A DNA stretch of 64,000 nucleotides from an uncultured Bdellovibrionales bacterium (GTDB lineage Bacteria > Bdellovibrionota > Bdellovibrionia > Bdellovibrionales > Bdellovibrionaceae). Position 1 is the stretch's first letter. Every line of letters starts with the position of its first letter. The notes beneath the pieces are model-generated. The model was not told where the DNA came from and did not search any database. It saw nothing but the letters and a program-made list of their open reading frames with translations. Below, piece by piece: positions 32,963 through 42,466 of this stretch. Location of the stretch: positions 62,001-126,000 of the forward strand of contig CAIYID010000031.1 in NCBI GenBank assembly GCA_903926205.1, given 5' to 3'. The position numbers were made by a program, and so were the translations under genes.

Positions 32963-34194
32963 GTGATCCTGCGGAAAAATTTTACTATCAGGGACCAATT
33001 TCTTCGTCCAAGTCGATTTACAATCGAGCCTTAATCGTTAAGTCATTCTTTCCTGACTTAATATTGAAAGCCGCTTCTTCTTGTGAAGATGTTAAAAAAA
33101 TGATCGCTGCTGTTAATAATTTGAAAACAGAAATCGACCTCGACTGTGGAGAGGCCGGAACGGTTCTTCGCTTTTTGGCTCTAAGAGCTTCTCGCGAAGA
33201 AGGCCTTTTTCGGCTCAAAGGAAAAACTCGTTTGTTCGAGCGCCCACAAAAAGAATTGCTCTCAATATTCAAACAACTTTCTGTCAAAGCAGAGTTTTTT
33301 CCCAATGAATTAGTCATTGAAAGTCAGGGTTGGAAAAAACCATCTCAACCGCTTGAAATCAACCGTGAAAGCTCCAGTCAATTTTCTACCGGCGTGCTGA
33401 TGAGCGCATGGAATTTAGATTTTCCGTTGGAATTTCAACTTAAGCCCAGCGGTGTGAATGATGCTTATTGGAATATGTCCTTGAGTTTTGCCGAGCAATT
33501 AGGAATGAAGGTTGCCCAAAACGAAAAAGAACTTTTTTTTATTTCCTCCGGGCAAGTTTTAAATACCAGGGAAATAGCTATCGAGCCTGACTACAGTTCG
33601 GCCTTTGCCATAGCCGCGACGGCCGCTATTTCAGGAGAAGCACATCTCTCAGAAATTGGTTACACAAGTCTGCAACCCGACTATGCTTTTATCGATATTT
33701 TAAAAAGCATGGGTGTTTCAATTTTATTAGAAAAAAATATTTTGAGTATCTATCAGACAGCCAAGATCTTACCGATTCAGCTCGAAGTGAGCAAGACCCC
33801 GGATTTATTTCCTGTGCTTGCAATCCTTTGCGCTTTTAGCGCTGGAGAAAGTCGCCTAACGGGAGCTCCCCGCCTGGCGCACAAGGAAAGCCATCGAATT
33901 AATAAAACTTCTGAACTTTTATCTCTCATGGGTGTTAAAAATAAACCAACAAAAGACGGAATCATTATTTTCGGCAAAGCCGAAAAATTGATGCCGACAG
34001 CTTTTGATTTTGACCCCGATCAAGATCATCGCATGGCGATGGCCGCAGGTGTTCTAATGCGTGCAGGATGGAAAATAAATTTGAAAACCCCAGAAGTCGT
34101 AAAAAAAAGTTTTCCAGAATTCTGGCAAATTTTAGGAATAAATCCCCATAGATTAAATCCTAAAAATATTATCGCGTCAGGAACTCACTCATGA
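32938..34194 (+). CDS. aroA: 5-enolpyruvylshikimate-3-phosphate synthase
   Basis: Up to 418 residues. Key motifs are intact: SSSKSIYNRAL (substrate Lys), DCGEAGTVLRFLAL, SSSQFSTGVLMSA, EPDYSSAFAIA, KESHRIN and DQDHRMAM. It joins shikimate-3-phosphate and PEP. ATG 32938 lies inside aroB; ATG 32950 is the alternative, and neither has a clear Shine-Dalgarno, suggesting coupling to aroB translation. The stop overlaps the aroKDE start in an ATGA. Confidence 0.92.
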   Translation: MAQTMSGLSDPAEKFYYQGPISSSKSIYNRALIVKSFFPDLILKAASSCEDVKKMIAAVNNLKTEIDLDCGEAGTVLRFLALRASREEGLFRLKGKTRLFERPQKELLSIFKQLSVKAEFFPNELVIESQGWKKPSQPLEINRESSSQFSTGVLMSAWNLDFPLEFQLKPSGVNDAYWNMSLSFAEQLGMKVAQNEKELFFISSGQVLNTREIAIEPDYSSAFAIAATAAISGEAHLSEIGYTSLQPDYAFIDILKSMGVSILLEKNILSIYQTAKILPIQLEVSKTPDLFPVLAILCAFSAGESRLTGAPRLAHKESHRINKTSELLSLMGVKNKPTKDGIIIFGKAEKLMPTAFDFDPDQDHRMAMAAGVLMRAGWKINLKTPEVVKKSFPEFWQILGINPHRLNPKNIIASGTHS

Positions 34195-36026
34195 AAAGAA
34201 TTTTAATTGGTCATCGAGGGGTGGGAAAAAGTTCTTTACTACAGCGATTAACGATCTATGAAAATCTTTATGGGGAAACTGTTCCTGTCTATGACTTAGA
34301 TCGAGAAATAGAAAAAATGAGTGGAGCCTCTGTCTCAGAAATATTTTCTGTAATGGGTGAAGCAGCCTTCAGAAAAATGGAAGCCAAAACACTGGATCTT
34401 CTTTTACGACAAAAAAATTTGGTCGTCGCTTTAGGCGCTGGTTTTCCCTTGGATTCTTTTTTCGCTGATCGACCACCAGATAAAGAGCAAGAAATTATTT
34501 GGGTTCGCCGACCGAGCGATCAAAGTGGCCGAATATTTCTAAATCGTCCTCGTCTCAATCCAGAAATTTCTGCACTTTCTGAATTTCAACTCCGCTACGA
34601 AGAGCGAAATTCAGTTTATGCTAGAAAAGCAAATTGGATATATGATTTGCCGGAAGGACAAAGCTTTCCCTCAGAAATAGAAAGAGACCTTTTTTCTAAT
34701 AAGATGAGCGGCCTTAATGGAGGGATAACCCTTCTTCCTAGTCATGGACGAAATTATGAAAGCTTTAAATCCCGTGAATGGCGCTGGGACTTTGATTTTT
34801 TTGAACTAAGAGATGATCTCTTGAGCGATGAAGAGCTCAAAAAGTTTTTTGCTCTTTTGGATAAAAACCAAATATTAATTTCTTTTAGAAAAGAAAAACC
34901 CTCTTCGTTATTTTTGAACGCCTTGAAAGAAGGATTTCGCGCAGATTGGTCTTTAGAATTAGGCTCAAAAATTCCGGAGGGGATTTCTATTTTATCAGTG
35001 CATGAGCGCGCCCCAGAAGAAACTTTACCGAACGTGATAAATCGCTTAGAGGCTCAAGCTCATTCTTCACAAATATTAAAACTCGCCGTGGAAATTTTTA
35101 GTTTCTCTGAACTTGAAATTGGTTTACATTGGCAAGCGCTAGACCCTGCACGAAGAAATTTTTTGCCCCGCTCTAAAACAGGCCGCTGGTCCTGGGTAAG
35201 ACTTTGGCTCAAAGATCGCCAGTTTTTAAACTTTATTCGCCAGGGTGATGGCAGTGCCTTAGATCAGCCGACATTGACAGAGTGGCTGTCAACGCCCAAT
35301 AAACCGAACTTCTTTGCCGCCGTGTTAGGTTCTCCGGTTTCGCATAGTTATTCTCCGGCAGAACATTGTGAATTCTTTAGACCTCACGACTTTCCCTTTT
35401 TTTCCATTAACATATCCGAAGCTGAGTGGTCCTTTGCTTTGCCTCTATTAGAAAAATTAGGTTTACGAGCTGCTGCAGTTACAGCACCGTTAAAAAAATT
35501 AGCGTTTCAACTTTGTAAGAATAAATCTCAGTTAGCTGAGGAGTTAGGTGCCGTTAATACCCTTTGGTTAAAGAGGTCAGCACTAGGTCAAGAAGAACGA
35601 AAGTTCGATCAAAAATGGAGTGGTGAAAATACTGATTTTATTGGTTTTAAATCTTTGCTCGAAACTATGGAGCTTTCTGACGAGCAAAAAAATTCAACAG
35701 TGATTTGGGGAGGTGGCGGTACATTGCCCGTGCTGAAACGGTTCCTACCAACTGCGCAGACTTATTCTATTCGAAGCGGTGAGCCCAGAACCGGCCAGCG
35801 AGCAATCTTTCCTCAAGTTCTCATCTGGGCAGGTCCCCCTTCAGCGAATTTGCCGCCCAACGAGTGGCGTCCGGAGCTTATTATCGATTTGAATTATCGA
35901 GAAGACTCTTTAGCTAAAGAGTATGGACAGAGACTGGGAGCTCGATATATTTCAGGCTTACCAATGTTTAAAGCCCAGGCTCAAGCTCAGCAAGAAATTT
36001 GGCAAAGCGAACTTTGGCAGGAATAG
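34191..36026 (+). CDS. Trifunctional shikimate kinase / type I dehydroquinase / shikimate dehydrogenase
   Basis: A 611-residue fusion. Residues 1-~165 are shikimate kinase: P-loop GHRGVGKSS with Lys13, DLD 35-37, GE 56-57, and NRPRL with the lid Arg. Residues ~175-368 are type I dehydroquinase: ELRDD (205-209), His271 in SVHER, Schiff-base Lys297 in ILKLAV, Arg327, and SALDQ with Gln359. Residues ~373-611 are shikimate dehydrogenase: SHSYSP (384-389), Lys435 in TAPLKK, GAVNT, GENTD with Asp482, a Gly-rich NADP loop at 507-510, and Gln596. All three active sites look complete. K-D-E is the order of the AROM C-terminal half. It overlaps aroA by 4 bp; aroC follows after 54 bp. Confidence 0.9.
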   Translation: MKRILIGHRGVGKSSLLQRLTIYENLYGETVPVYDLDREIEKMSGASVSEIFSVMGEAAFRKMEAKTLDLLLRQKNLVVALGAGFPLDSFFADRPPDKEQEIIWVRRPSDQSGRIFLNRPRLNPEISALSEFQLRYEERNSVYARKANWIYDLPEGQSFPSEIERDLFSNKMSGLNGGITLLPSHGRNYESFKSREWRWDFDFFELRDDLLSDEELKKFFALLDKNQILISFRKEKPSSLFLNALKEGFRADWSLELGSKIPEGISILSVHERAPEETLPNVINRLEAQAHSSQILKLAVEIFSFSELEIGLHWQALDPARRNFLPRSKTGRWSWVRLWLKDRQFLNFIRQGDGSALDQPTLTEWLSTPNKPNFFAAVLGSPVSHSYSPAEHCEFFRPHDFPFFSINISEAEWSFALPLLEKLGLRAAAVTAPLKKLAFQLCKNKSQLAEELGAVNTLWLKRSALGQEERKFDQKWSGENTDFIGFKSLLETMELSDEQKNSTVIWGGGGTLPVLKRFLPTAQTYSIRSGEPRTGQRAIFPQVLIWAGPPSANLPPNEWRPELIIDLNYREDSLAKEYGQRLGARYISGLPMFKAQAQAQQEIWQSELWQE

Positions 36027-36080
36027 CAGAAAAGAAGAATAGAAAAAAAAATGGAATAGAAAAAAGAAGAGGAGAGGCAA

Positions 36081-37130
36081 ATGACGGGAAATAGTTTTGG
36101 CCATCGGTTTGTGGTGACAAGCTTCGGAGAAAGTCATGGTGTCGCTTTGGGTGTAGTTATTGACGGTTGCCCCGCTGGCTTGAAATTTGACGAGGCCTTT
36201 TTATTAGCAGAATTAAAACGTCGTCGACCAGGACAAGAGGGAACTCCTCAGCAAGAAATTGTTACGCAAAGATCAGAGACTGACCTTCCTGAAATTCTTA
36301 GCGGAGTTTTTCAAGGCCTTACACTTGGAACACCTCTTGCGATGCTCGTAAGAAATGGCAATCAGAGATCAATAGATTATGATGACATCTCTAAGAAAAA
36401 TCGTCGCGGTCACGCAGATGATGTTTGGAAAAGTAAGTTTTTGCACGTCGACCACCGTGGAGGCGGTCGCTCTTCAGGACGTGAAACCGTTTCAAGAGTG
36501 ATGGCCGGTGCGGTTGCAAAAATGTTACTGCTTCAAGTGAGCCCAGCCACAAAAATTATTAGCTTTGCTACACAAATTGGACCCCTTCAGCTTTCCCAAG
36601 AAGAAGAACAAAAATTTCTTTCTGCCAAAAATTCTGTTGATGACTTTATCGCTCGTTTTCCAGGAACCAACCAGGAGGTCGTAAAAAATTTGTTATTAGA
36701 AGCACGAAAGACGGGCCAAAGCTATGGTGGTCTTGCGAAGGTGGTAATTCAAGCCCCACCAGCTAATTTAGGCCAGCCCGTCTTTCATAAACTGAAAGCG
36801 GATTTGACGTCCGCTCTGATGGGTATCGGTGCCGTTGTCGGAGTTGAACTAGGAGAAGGCTTCTCTTCAGCAGGACAATACGGAACTGATTTTCATCAAG
36901 GAGACACCTCCGTCTATGGAGGAATTCGCGGCGGAATTAGCACTGGCGAGTGCATTTCTCTAAAAGTAGCCTTCAAGCCAACTTCTTCTATTTTAAATGT
37001 TAGCAAAAAAGGCCGTCATGATCCCTGCATTGTGACTCGAGCAATTCCAGTATTGGAATCCATGGTGGCCTTAGTTTTAGTTGATCATCTATTATGGAGT
37101 CGCCAAGACCGAATTAGCTCTTCACTTTAG
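36081..37130 (+). CDS. aroC: Chorismate synthase
   Basis: A 349-residue protein with the chorismate synthase signatures GESHGVALGVVIDGCPAG, RRPGQEGTPQQE, RRGHADDVWKSKF, HVDHRGGGRSSGRETVSRV and STGECISLKVAFKPTSS. It converts EPSP to chorismate with reduced FMN. A strong GAGGAGAGG precedes ATG 36081. Last gene of the plus-strand aro operon; its end overlaps the convergent hydrolase by 17 bp. Confidence 0.96.
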   Translation: MTGNSFGHRFVVTSFGESHGVALGVVIDGCPAGLKFDEAFLLAELKRRRPGQEGTPQQEIVTQRSETDLPEILSGVFQGLTLGTPLAMLVRNGNQRSIDYDDISKKNRRGHADDVWKSKFLHVDHRGGGRSSGRETVSRVMAGAVAKMLLLQVSPATKIISFATQIGPLQLSQEEEQKFLSAKNSVDDFIARFPGTNQEVVKNLLLEARKTGQSYGGLAKVVIQAPPANLGQPVFHKLKADLTSALMGIGAVVGVELGEGFSSAGQYGTDFHQGDTSVYGGIRGGISTGECISLKVAFKPTSSILNVSKKGRHDPCIVTRAIPVLESMVALVLVDHLLWSRQDRISSSL

Positions 37131-38031
37131 AGATTTTTTTGATCCAGTCTTCAAAGGCATTAAATGTTCGGTCTTTTTGAGACTCATTGAATGCTTCATG
37201 ATAGAAATCTGGAAAACTTGTCATCAGTTTAATGGTTCCCGTCTTCATTTTTACTATCTCAAAAAAGTGATAAGTGGCTTTCCAAGAAACAATTTGATCG
37301 CCGAGAGGAACAATAATAAATAAATTATAAGGGAATTCGGAATTGAGATTTTGTAACTCGTCCATTTCGCGTTTCATGTTCACATAAAGTCGCGGGCTCA
37401 CAAAAGCATGGTTGAGTGGGTTATTCACGTAAACTTTCTGTACACTTTCATCATGGGATAAAAAACTGGCATCAAGTTCATTTTTCAGAGGAATTTTTCC
37501 AATGAACGGCTCTAATAAAGTTCCAAAAAAATCTTTGAGCCAAGGAACTTTCACGGCAATACCAAACTGTGGTTCAGTCAATGTCACTGAAGCTAATGGC
37601 AACTGAGGGAATTTTAGCATTGTTCTGGTGGTGATAAGTCCGCCCATGCTAGCCCCCAGCCAATGCCATTCCAAGGGGCCATAAATTTCCGTCATTTTAT
37701 TCGTAAAAAATTTAAAACCAGAAAGAACTGCTTCAGAAAAAACATCAAAACTCTCTATGTGGCCACGAAGTCCTGCACTTTTGCCATGACCTGGAAGATC
37801 AATCAAACCAATCGCATCAAAACTGGTGTGCAAATAATGTGGAAAATGGCTGAAGCGATCACTCTGCTCCCCCACACCGTGAGTGATAAAAAGAGCTCGA
37901 CCTGTCCTTGTAGAAGTTTTCTCATTTTTTTTCAAAAAACGAAAAAAAATGGGTTGCGCTTGATTGGGAAGAAAACCTGTTTCTTCGCTCCAATCCGTGG
38001 GTAATTGAGGAAATAACGGAGAAGCACTCAT
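37114..38031 (-). CDS. Alpha/beta hydrolase, monoacylglycerol-lipase-like
   Basis: A 305-residue cytoplasmic hydrolase: oxyanion region ITHGVGEQSDRF, LIDLPGHGKSAG, nucleophile elbow GASMGG, late acid loop VPLGDQIVS and catalytic His in DFYHEAFNE. The PGHGxSxG and YHE pattern points to the lysophospholipase/monoglyceride lipase group. It overlaps menG by 4 bp (ATGA), so it belongs to the aroF-menG minus operon. The substrate is unknown. Confidence 0.85.
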   Translation of the reverse strand: MSASPLFPQLPTDWSEETGFLPNQAQPIFFRFLKKNEKTSTRTGRALFITHGVGEQSDRFSHFPHYLHTSFDAIGLIDLPGHGKSAGLRGHIESFDVFSEAVLSGFKFFTNKMTEIYGPLEWHWLGASMGGLITTRTMLKFPQLPLASVTLTEPQFGIAVKVPWLKDFFGTLLEPFIGKIPLKNELDASFLSHDESVQKVYVNNPLNHAFVSPRLYVNMKREMDELQNLNSEFPYNLFIIVPLGDQIVSWKATYHFFEIVKMKTGTIKLMTSFPDFYHEAFNESQKDRTFNAFEDWIKKISKVKS

Positions 38032-38747
38032 ACGAGCTCTTTTTTAATGCCTTTATAAATATAGGCAATCCCACCCGTGAGCGGGATAAATTCGGCGGAA
38101 GAAAATTGTTCAGTTTTTTGCATCAGCTGAATAAATTCTTCGCGGCAAGGAAATTGCGCCGATGATTTTTGCAAATATTCGTAAGCTTCTCTTTGGCCAG
38201 TCACAACGCCACCCAAAATTGGAAGAATTTTTGTCGAATAGAAATTATAAATTTTAGAAAATCCAGGAACCGTCGTTTGTCCAAATTCAAGAACCATCAC
38301 TCGTCCGCCTGGTTTTACCACTCGAGACATTTCTTGTAAGGCTCTCAACGGGTCAGCCACATTTCTAATCCCAAACGAAATACTTACGACATCAAAGGTA
38401 TTATCTGGATACTGAAGACTCATCACATCGGCAGTTTCAAATTGAATGTCCAATTGTCGTTCACGTGCTTTTGCAGGAGCCGGTCTTAACATCTCTTCAC
38501 AGAAGTCCGTTCCAATCACTTTGCCCGCGGTACCAACGGCACGCTTAAACTCTATGGCTAAATCTCCTGTACCAGTCGCACAATCAAGAACAGAAAATCC
38601 CAGTTGTACTTCCGCTAGCAGAACTAATTTTTTTTTCCAGAGATGATGAATGCCGAGGGAAAGAATAGAATTCGCCAAATCATAATTAGCTGCAACTTTG
38701 GCAAACATACCACGAATTTTTTCAGGCTGAATCGGTGCTTGCTGCAT
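38028..38747 (-). CDS. menG: Demethylmenaquinone methyltransferase
   Basis: A 239-residue class I SAM methyltransferase of the UbiE/MenG family: MFAKVAANYDLANSILSLGIHHLWKK, SAM motif VLDCATGTGDLA, the aromatic-ring family motif FGIRNVADPLRALQEMSRV and KPGGRVMVLEFG. It performs the last step of menaquinone synthesis. MenD, MenF and MenH are encoded close by, which supports menaquinone rather than ubiquinone. It begins 2 bp after the DAHP synthase gene. Confidence 0.93.
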   Translation of the reverse strand: MQQAPIQPEKIRGMFAKVAANYDLANSILSLGIHHLWKKKLVLLAEVQLGFSVLDCATGTGDLAIEFKRAVGTAGKVIGTDFCEEMLRPAPAKARERQLDIQFETADVMSLQYPDNTFDVVSISFGIRNVADPLRALQEMSRVVKPGGRVMVLEFGQTTVPGFSKIYNFYSTKILPILGGVVTGQREAYEYLQKSSAQFPCREEFIQLMQKTEQFSSAEFIPLTGGIAYIYKGIKKELV

Positions 38748-38749
38748 AA

Positions 38750-39616
38750 TTAAACCTTCAAGAGAGGTCGATCAGTGGCCTCTAGTATTCGCTCAAGAGT
38801 TTTCATCATTTTTTTAAATTCAGGAACTGTCAAAGATTGCTTACCATCAGATAAAGCTTCTTCAGGACGAGGATGAACCTCGACAATAATTCCGTCTGCG
38901 CCCACAGCCGCTGAAGCGTAGGTCACGGCTGGAACCATATCTCGAATTCCAACAGCATGGGAAGGATCAACCACGACAGGAAAATGAGTGTTTTGTTTCG
39001 CCCAAATGACAGCATTCACATCAAAAGTATAACGAGTTTTTGTCTCGAAAGTGCGAATCCCTCGCTCACAAAGTATCACCTTATCATTGCCACCATTTGT
39101 AATGTAATCGGCCGCCTTGATCCACTCGTCAATGAGTGCCGAGAAAGAACGCTTTAAAAGAATTGGTTTTCTTGTCTGGCCTAGCTCTTTCAGCAAAGAA
39201 TAATTAAACATATTGCGAGCTCCGACCTGATACATCACAACAAAATTATCTAACATTTCGATTTGTCGTGGGTCAGTCACTTCTGAAACAAGCCCAAGAC
39301 CGGTATTTTCCACCACTTCTTGCAAAAACTGGAAGGCTTCGCTGCCAATTCCTTGAAAGGCTTGAGAGTCCGTGCGCATTTTCCAAATTCCACCACGCAA
39401 AAGAGACGCCCCAGAAGATCTAACAGCTGTTGCCGTTTCTTCGAATTGGGATTTGCTCTCAATTGAGCAGGGTCCTGCGATCACGGCAAAATCAGGTCCA
39501 CCGATGGAAATATTGCCCACAGTCACAGGCACCGTTTTTGATTGTGTGACTCTTTCAGCTTTGACTTCAGGTTTCATAAATCTTGTTGTTGTTGATTTCA
39601 GTTTCAAATCTGTCAT
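38750..39616 (-). CDS. aroF: 3-deoxy-7-phosphoheptulonate (DAHP) synthase, type I-beta
   Basis: A 288-residue enzyme: IAGPCSIESKSQFEETA, LLRGGIWKMRTD, GARNMFNYSLLKELGQ, LLKRSFSALIDEW, CERGIRTFE, VDPSHAVGIRDMV and EVHPRPEEALSDG. It condenses PEP and erythrose-4-phosphate. There is no ACT or chorismate mutase domain, so feedback control by those modules is absent. Divergent from menF over a 118-bp shared promoter region, so the entry point and a chorismate exit point face each other. Confidence 0.95.
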   Translation of the reverse strand: MTDLKLKSTTTRFMKPEVKAERVTQSKTVPVTVGNISIGGPDFAVIAGPCSIESKSQFEETATAVRSSGASLLRGGIWKMRTDSQAFQGIGSEAFQFLQEVVENTGLGLVSEVTDPRQIEMLDNFVVMYQVGARNMFNYSLLKELGQTRKPILLKRSFSALIDEWIKAADYITNGGNDKVILCERGIRTFETKTRYTFDVNAVIWAKQNTHFPVVVDPSHAVGIRDMVPAVTYASAAVGADGIIVEVHPRPEEALSDGKQSLTVPEFKKMMKTLERILEATDRPLLKV

Positions 39617-39734
39617 TTTCCTCTTAATAATTTTATTAGGGTGCCGACTTATACCATCAAATGATGTAGGTGGAATAGAAAAGCGTTAGACTTAGCGATT
39701 GATGCACGTTTTTTTTCTAAGAAGTAGGAATATT

Positions 39735-40913
39735 ATGCGAAGCGCAAATGACCATATTTCACAACCTTCCACTATAATGGACACGGCCTGGTGGAATGAT
39801 TTTTTTAAATTCGGAGCATTTTTGCGCCTTCCTGATGAAAAAGAAGTGGAAAAAGAGACGCAAATTCTTCTTTGGAGTGGGCCTTTTGAGAACTTATCTG
39901 AGTTATCAGAAAATGAAAAATGTGGTCAAATATCAATTGGTTACATGAATTTTTTTAGCTCTTCTATGGAGCTCAGAAAAACTCCAAAACCACCTTTCAA
40001 AAGTACAATGACCGACCTTCAAAAAAGTCTTCAAGAATTTCAAAAATCTTTGAAGATTGATAAAAATGAATTTTTAGAGACGCAAGACTTTAAAAATCTT
40101 GGTTTTAAAGATTTTGAAAAAACTATCCAGTCAATACTAGGTAAAATTCAAAGAGGAGAGCTTGAAAAGGCCGTTCCTGTGGTTTTCTCCAGGACCGCAC
40201 ATCAAGCCACCTTAGCAAATAAAGTATCTTGGATGCTGAATCTATTACAGACTCCGCCAAACTTAAATGCTTTTGGGTTTTGGGAAAAAGAATTTGGCAT
40301 TATGGGGGCAACTCCGGAAATTCTTTTTCGACGGAAAAATGGAAAAGTGACGACGATGGCTTTGGCTGGCACAATGCCAAGAAGTGAAATAGGCAAAAGA
40401 AATTCTCTTTTAAAGGACCCTAAAGAACTGCATGAGCATCAATTGGTCGTCGAAGATCTTCAACGACAATTAAGTAAATGGGGTTGGGTGAAAAAAACCC
40501 CTCCAAGAATTTTAGAACTACCCACCTTACTACATTTGCAAACCTTGCTTGAGATCGATGGTGTCAACTGTGGAGTCAAAGAACTCATTCTGCAACTGCA
40601 TCCAACTCCCGCACTCGGCGTTGCTCCTCGCGCTTACGGTTATCATTGGCTCTCCAGCACCTCTGACCAAGAAGGACGTAGAGTTTTTGGTGCACCAATT
40701 TTATTTTCGATTCCAGCGGGGCCTGACTCTGTTGAATCAGAAGAATTCTGTTTAGTTGCGATTCGTAATATTCAGTGGGACGCTGAGGGCTGTCGTGTCG
40801 GAACAGGCTGTGGCGTTGTGAATGAAAGTCAGCCCGACCAAGAATGGCAAGAGCTGCAAGAAAAGTTCAACTCAGTGATGCTTATGTTAGGAATTAAAGG
40901 AAAGAACGCTTGA
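39735..40913 (+). CDS. menF: Isochorismate synthase
   Basis: A 392-residue chorismate-binding enzyme. The C-terminal domain has KIQRGELEKAVPVVFSR, FGIMGATPEILFRRKNG, MALAGTMPRSE, LKDPKELHEHQLVVEDL, LHPTPALGVAPR and GTGCGVVNES, the pattern of MenF/EntC. The KxxxA segment and the AGT motif favour isochorismate synthase over anthranilate or PabB enzymes. ATG 39735 has AGGA 7 nt upstream. It overlaps menD by 4 bp. Confidence 0.9.
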   Translation: MRSANDHISQPSTIMDTAWWNDFFKFGAFLRLPDEKEVEKETQILLWSGPFENLSELSENEKCGQISIGYMNFFSSSMELRKTPKPPFKSTMTDLQKSLQEFQKSLKIDKNEFLETQDFKNLGFKDFEKTIQSILGKIQRGELEKAVPVVFSRTAHQATLANKVSWMLNLLQTPPNLNAFGFWEKEFGIMGATPEILFRRKNGKVTTMALAGTMPRSEIGKRNSLLKDPKELHEHQLVVEDLQRQLSKWGWVKKTPPRILELPTLLHLQTLLEIDGVNCGVKELILQLHPTPALGVAPRAYGYHWLSSTSDQEGRRVFGAPILFSIPAGPDSVESEEFCLVAIRNIQWDAEGCRVGTGCGVVNESQPDQEWQELQEKFNSVMLMLGIKGKNA

Positions 40914-42466
40914 ATATTACACTTGCCCGCAGAACGATTGAAGCCCTTTTGCAGAATGGAATTTCTGAATTTTGTATTTGTGCCGGCGCCAGGAACTCCC
41001 CTTTTGTCGTCAGTCTTGAGGCCTCTGAAAACCTGCAAGTCCATCGATTTTTTGATGAACGTTCTGCTGCTTTTTTTGCTTTGGGTCGCATTCAAAAAGA
41101 AGGTCGACCCGTTGCCGTGATTACGACCTCAGGAACTGCGGTTGCAGAATTATTACCTGCTGCAGTTGAAGCTACTTATTTAAAAATTCCGCTCATTCTT
41201 GTCACTGCCGACCGCCCGCAAAGATATCGTGGCAGTGGCGCTCCGCAGACCATCGAGCAAGTTGGAATTTTTTCTCACTACGTAGAAAAATGTTTTGATC
41301 TTTGCCATGTGGAGGACTTGTCCTTATTTTCCCGCTGGAGTGAACAAGAATGGACAAAAACACGTCCCTTGCAATTGAATGTTTGCTTCGAAGAGCCTCT
41401 CTTAGATGAACCGGTCGAGAATATTTCTCAAAAACACGTAGCCTTACCTCTTTCAAAACAAATAATTTCAGCGAAGCAACTGCTTCCTTTGCAACTTAAA
41501 AATTCTTTGGTGATCGTTGGAGCCTTGAATGAAAAAAATCGAGCTCAGGTTATTCAAAATTTATTGCGCTGGCAAACTCCGATTTATGCAGAAGCTCTTT
41601 CTGGTATAAGAGGAGAACCAAGTTTACAGCATCTGCTCCTCCAATCGGGCGAACGCATTGTCAGCGCAGCTTTTCAGAAAAGCTGGTCGCAATCGGTTTT
41701 GCGTATTGGCGGAATTCCCACTTTACGATTTTGGCGAGATCTAGAAGATAAATTTGCACAAACTCCGGTGGTTTCGATTGCTGATTCTGAATTCACAGGC
41801 CTCAGTCGAAGTGTCGCTCATTATCAAAATTTTGACCAATTAGACAAATGCGAAATAAAAAATGAATTCAGTGATTCTATTTTTTCATTCGATCAAGAGC
41901 GTTTTTTAAAACTTAAAACCTTACTTGAATCTTTACCAAAATCAGAACCTGGGCTTTTCTATCAGTTGGCAAAAAAACTTATCGGGCAATCGGTTTATAT
42001 CGGCAATAGCATGCCAATACGTGAATGGGATCTCTGCGCAACAAACGATTTAAAATTCGCGCGATTGTTTGGAAATCGCGGAGCCAACGGCATCGATGGC
42101 CAAATCTCCACATTCCTCGGTTGGAGTCATCTGGAATCTGAAAATTGGGCCGTCGTGGGCGATCTCACCGCCCTCTATGATTTATCTGCCCTTTGGATGA
42201 GCGAAGCCGCCGGCGCTGCAAAATTACGGATTGTGGTGATCAATAATGGAGGCGGTCATATATTCAAAAATATTTTTCATGATGAAAAGTTTTTGAATCG
42301 ACACAAAGTTCAATTTCAAAAATGGGCGGAAATGTTCCACTGGTCCTATCAATCTTGGGAAAAAATTCCTGAGCGTATGCCCGTTCTTTTTGATCGCGAG
42401 GTCATTGAGATTTTTCCACGTGAATTTGATACCGATACTTTTTGGAGAGAATACCAAAAGTTATGA
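40910..42466 (+). CDS. menD: SEPHCHC synthase
   Basis: A 518-residue ThDP enzyme: GISEFCICAGARNSPFVV, FDERSAAFFALGRIQ, TTSGTAVAELLPAAVEA, TADRPQRYRGSGAPQTIEQ, GNRGANGIDGQISTFLG, GDLTALYDLSAL and INNGGGHIF. It joins isochorismate and 2-oxoglutarate. TTG start inside the menF stop (TTGA). It overlaps menH by 4 bp. Confidence 0.95.
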   Translation: MNITLARRTIEALLQNGISEFCICAGARNSPFVVSLEASENLQVHRFFDERSAAFFALGRIQKEGRPVAVITTSGTAVAELLPAAVEATYLKIPLILVTADRPQRYRGSGAPQTIEQVGIFSHYVEKCFDLCHVEDLSLFSRWSEQEWTKTRPLQLNVCFEEPLLDEPVENISQKHVALPLSKQIISAKQLLPLQLKNSLVIVGALNEKNRAQVIQNLLRWQTPIYAEALSGIRGEPSLQHLLLQSGERIVSAAFQKSWSQSVLRIGGIPTLRFWRDLEDKFAQTPVVSIADSEFTGLSRSVAHYQNFDQLDKCEIKNEFSDSIFSFDQERFLKLKTLLESLPKSEPGLFYQLAKKLIGQSVYIGNSMPIREWDLCATNDLKFARLFGNRGANGIDGQISTFLGWSHLESENWAVVGDLTALYDLSALWMSEAAGAAKLRIVVINNGGGHIFKNIFHDEKFLNRHKVQFQKWAEMFHWSYQSWEKIPERMPVLFDREVIEIFPREFDTDTFWREYQKL

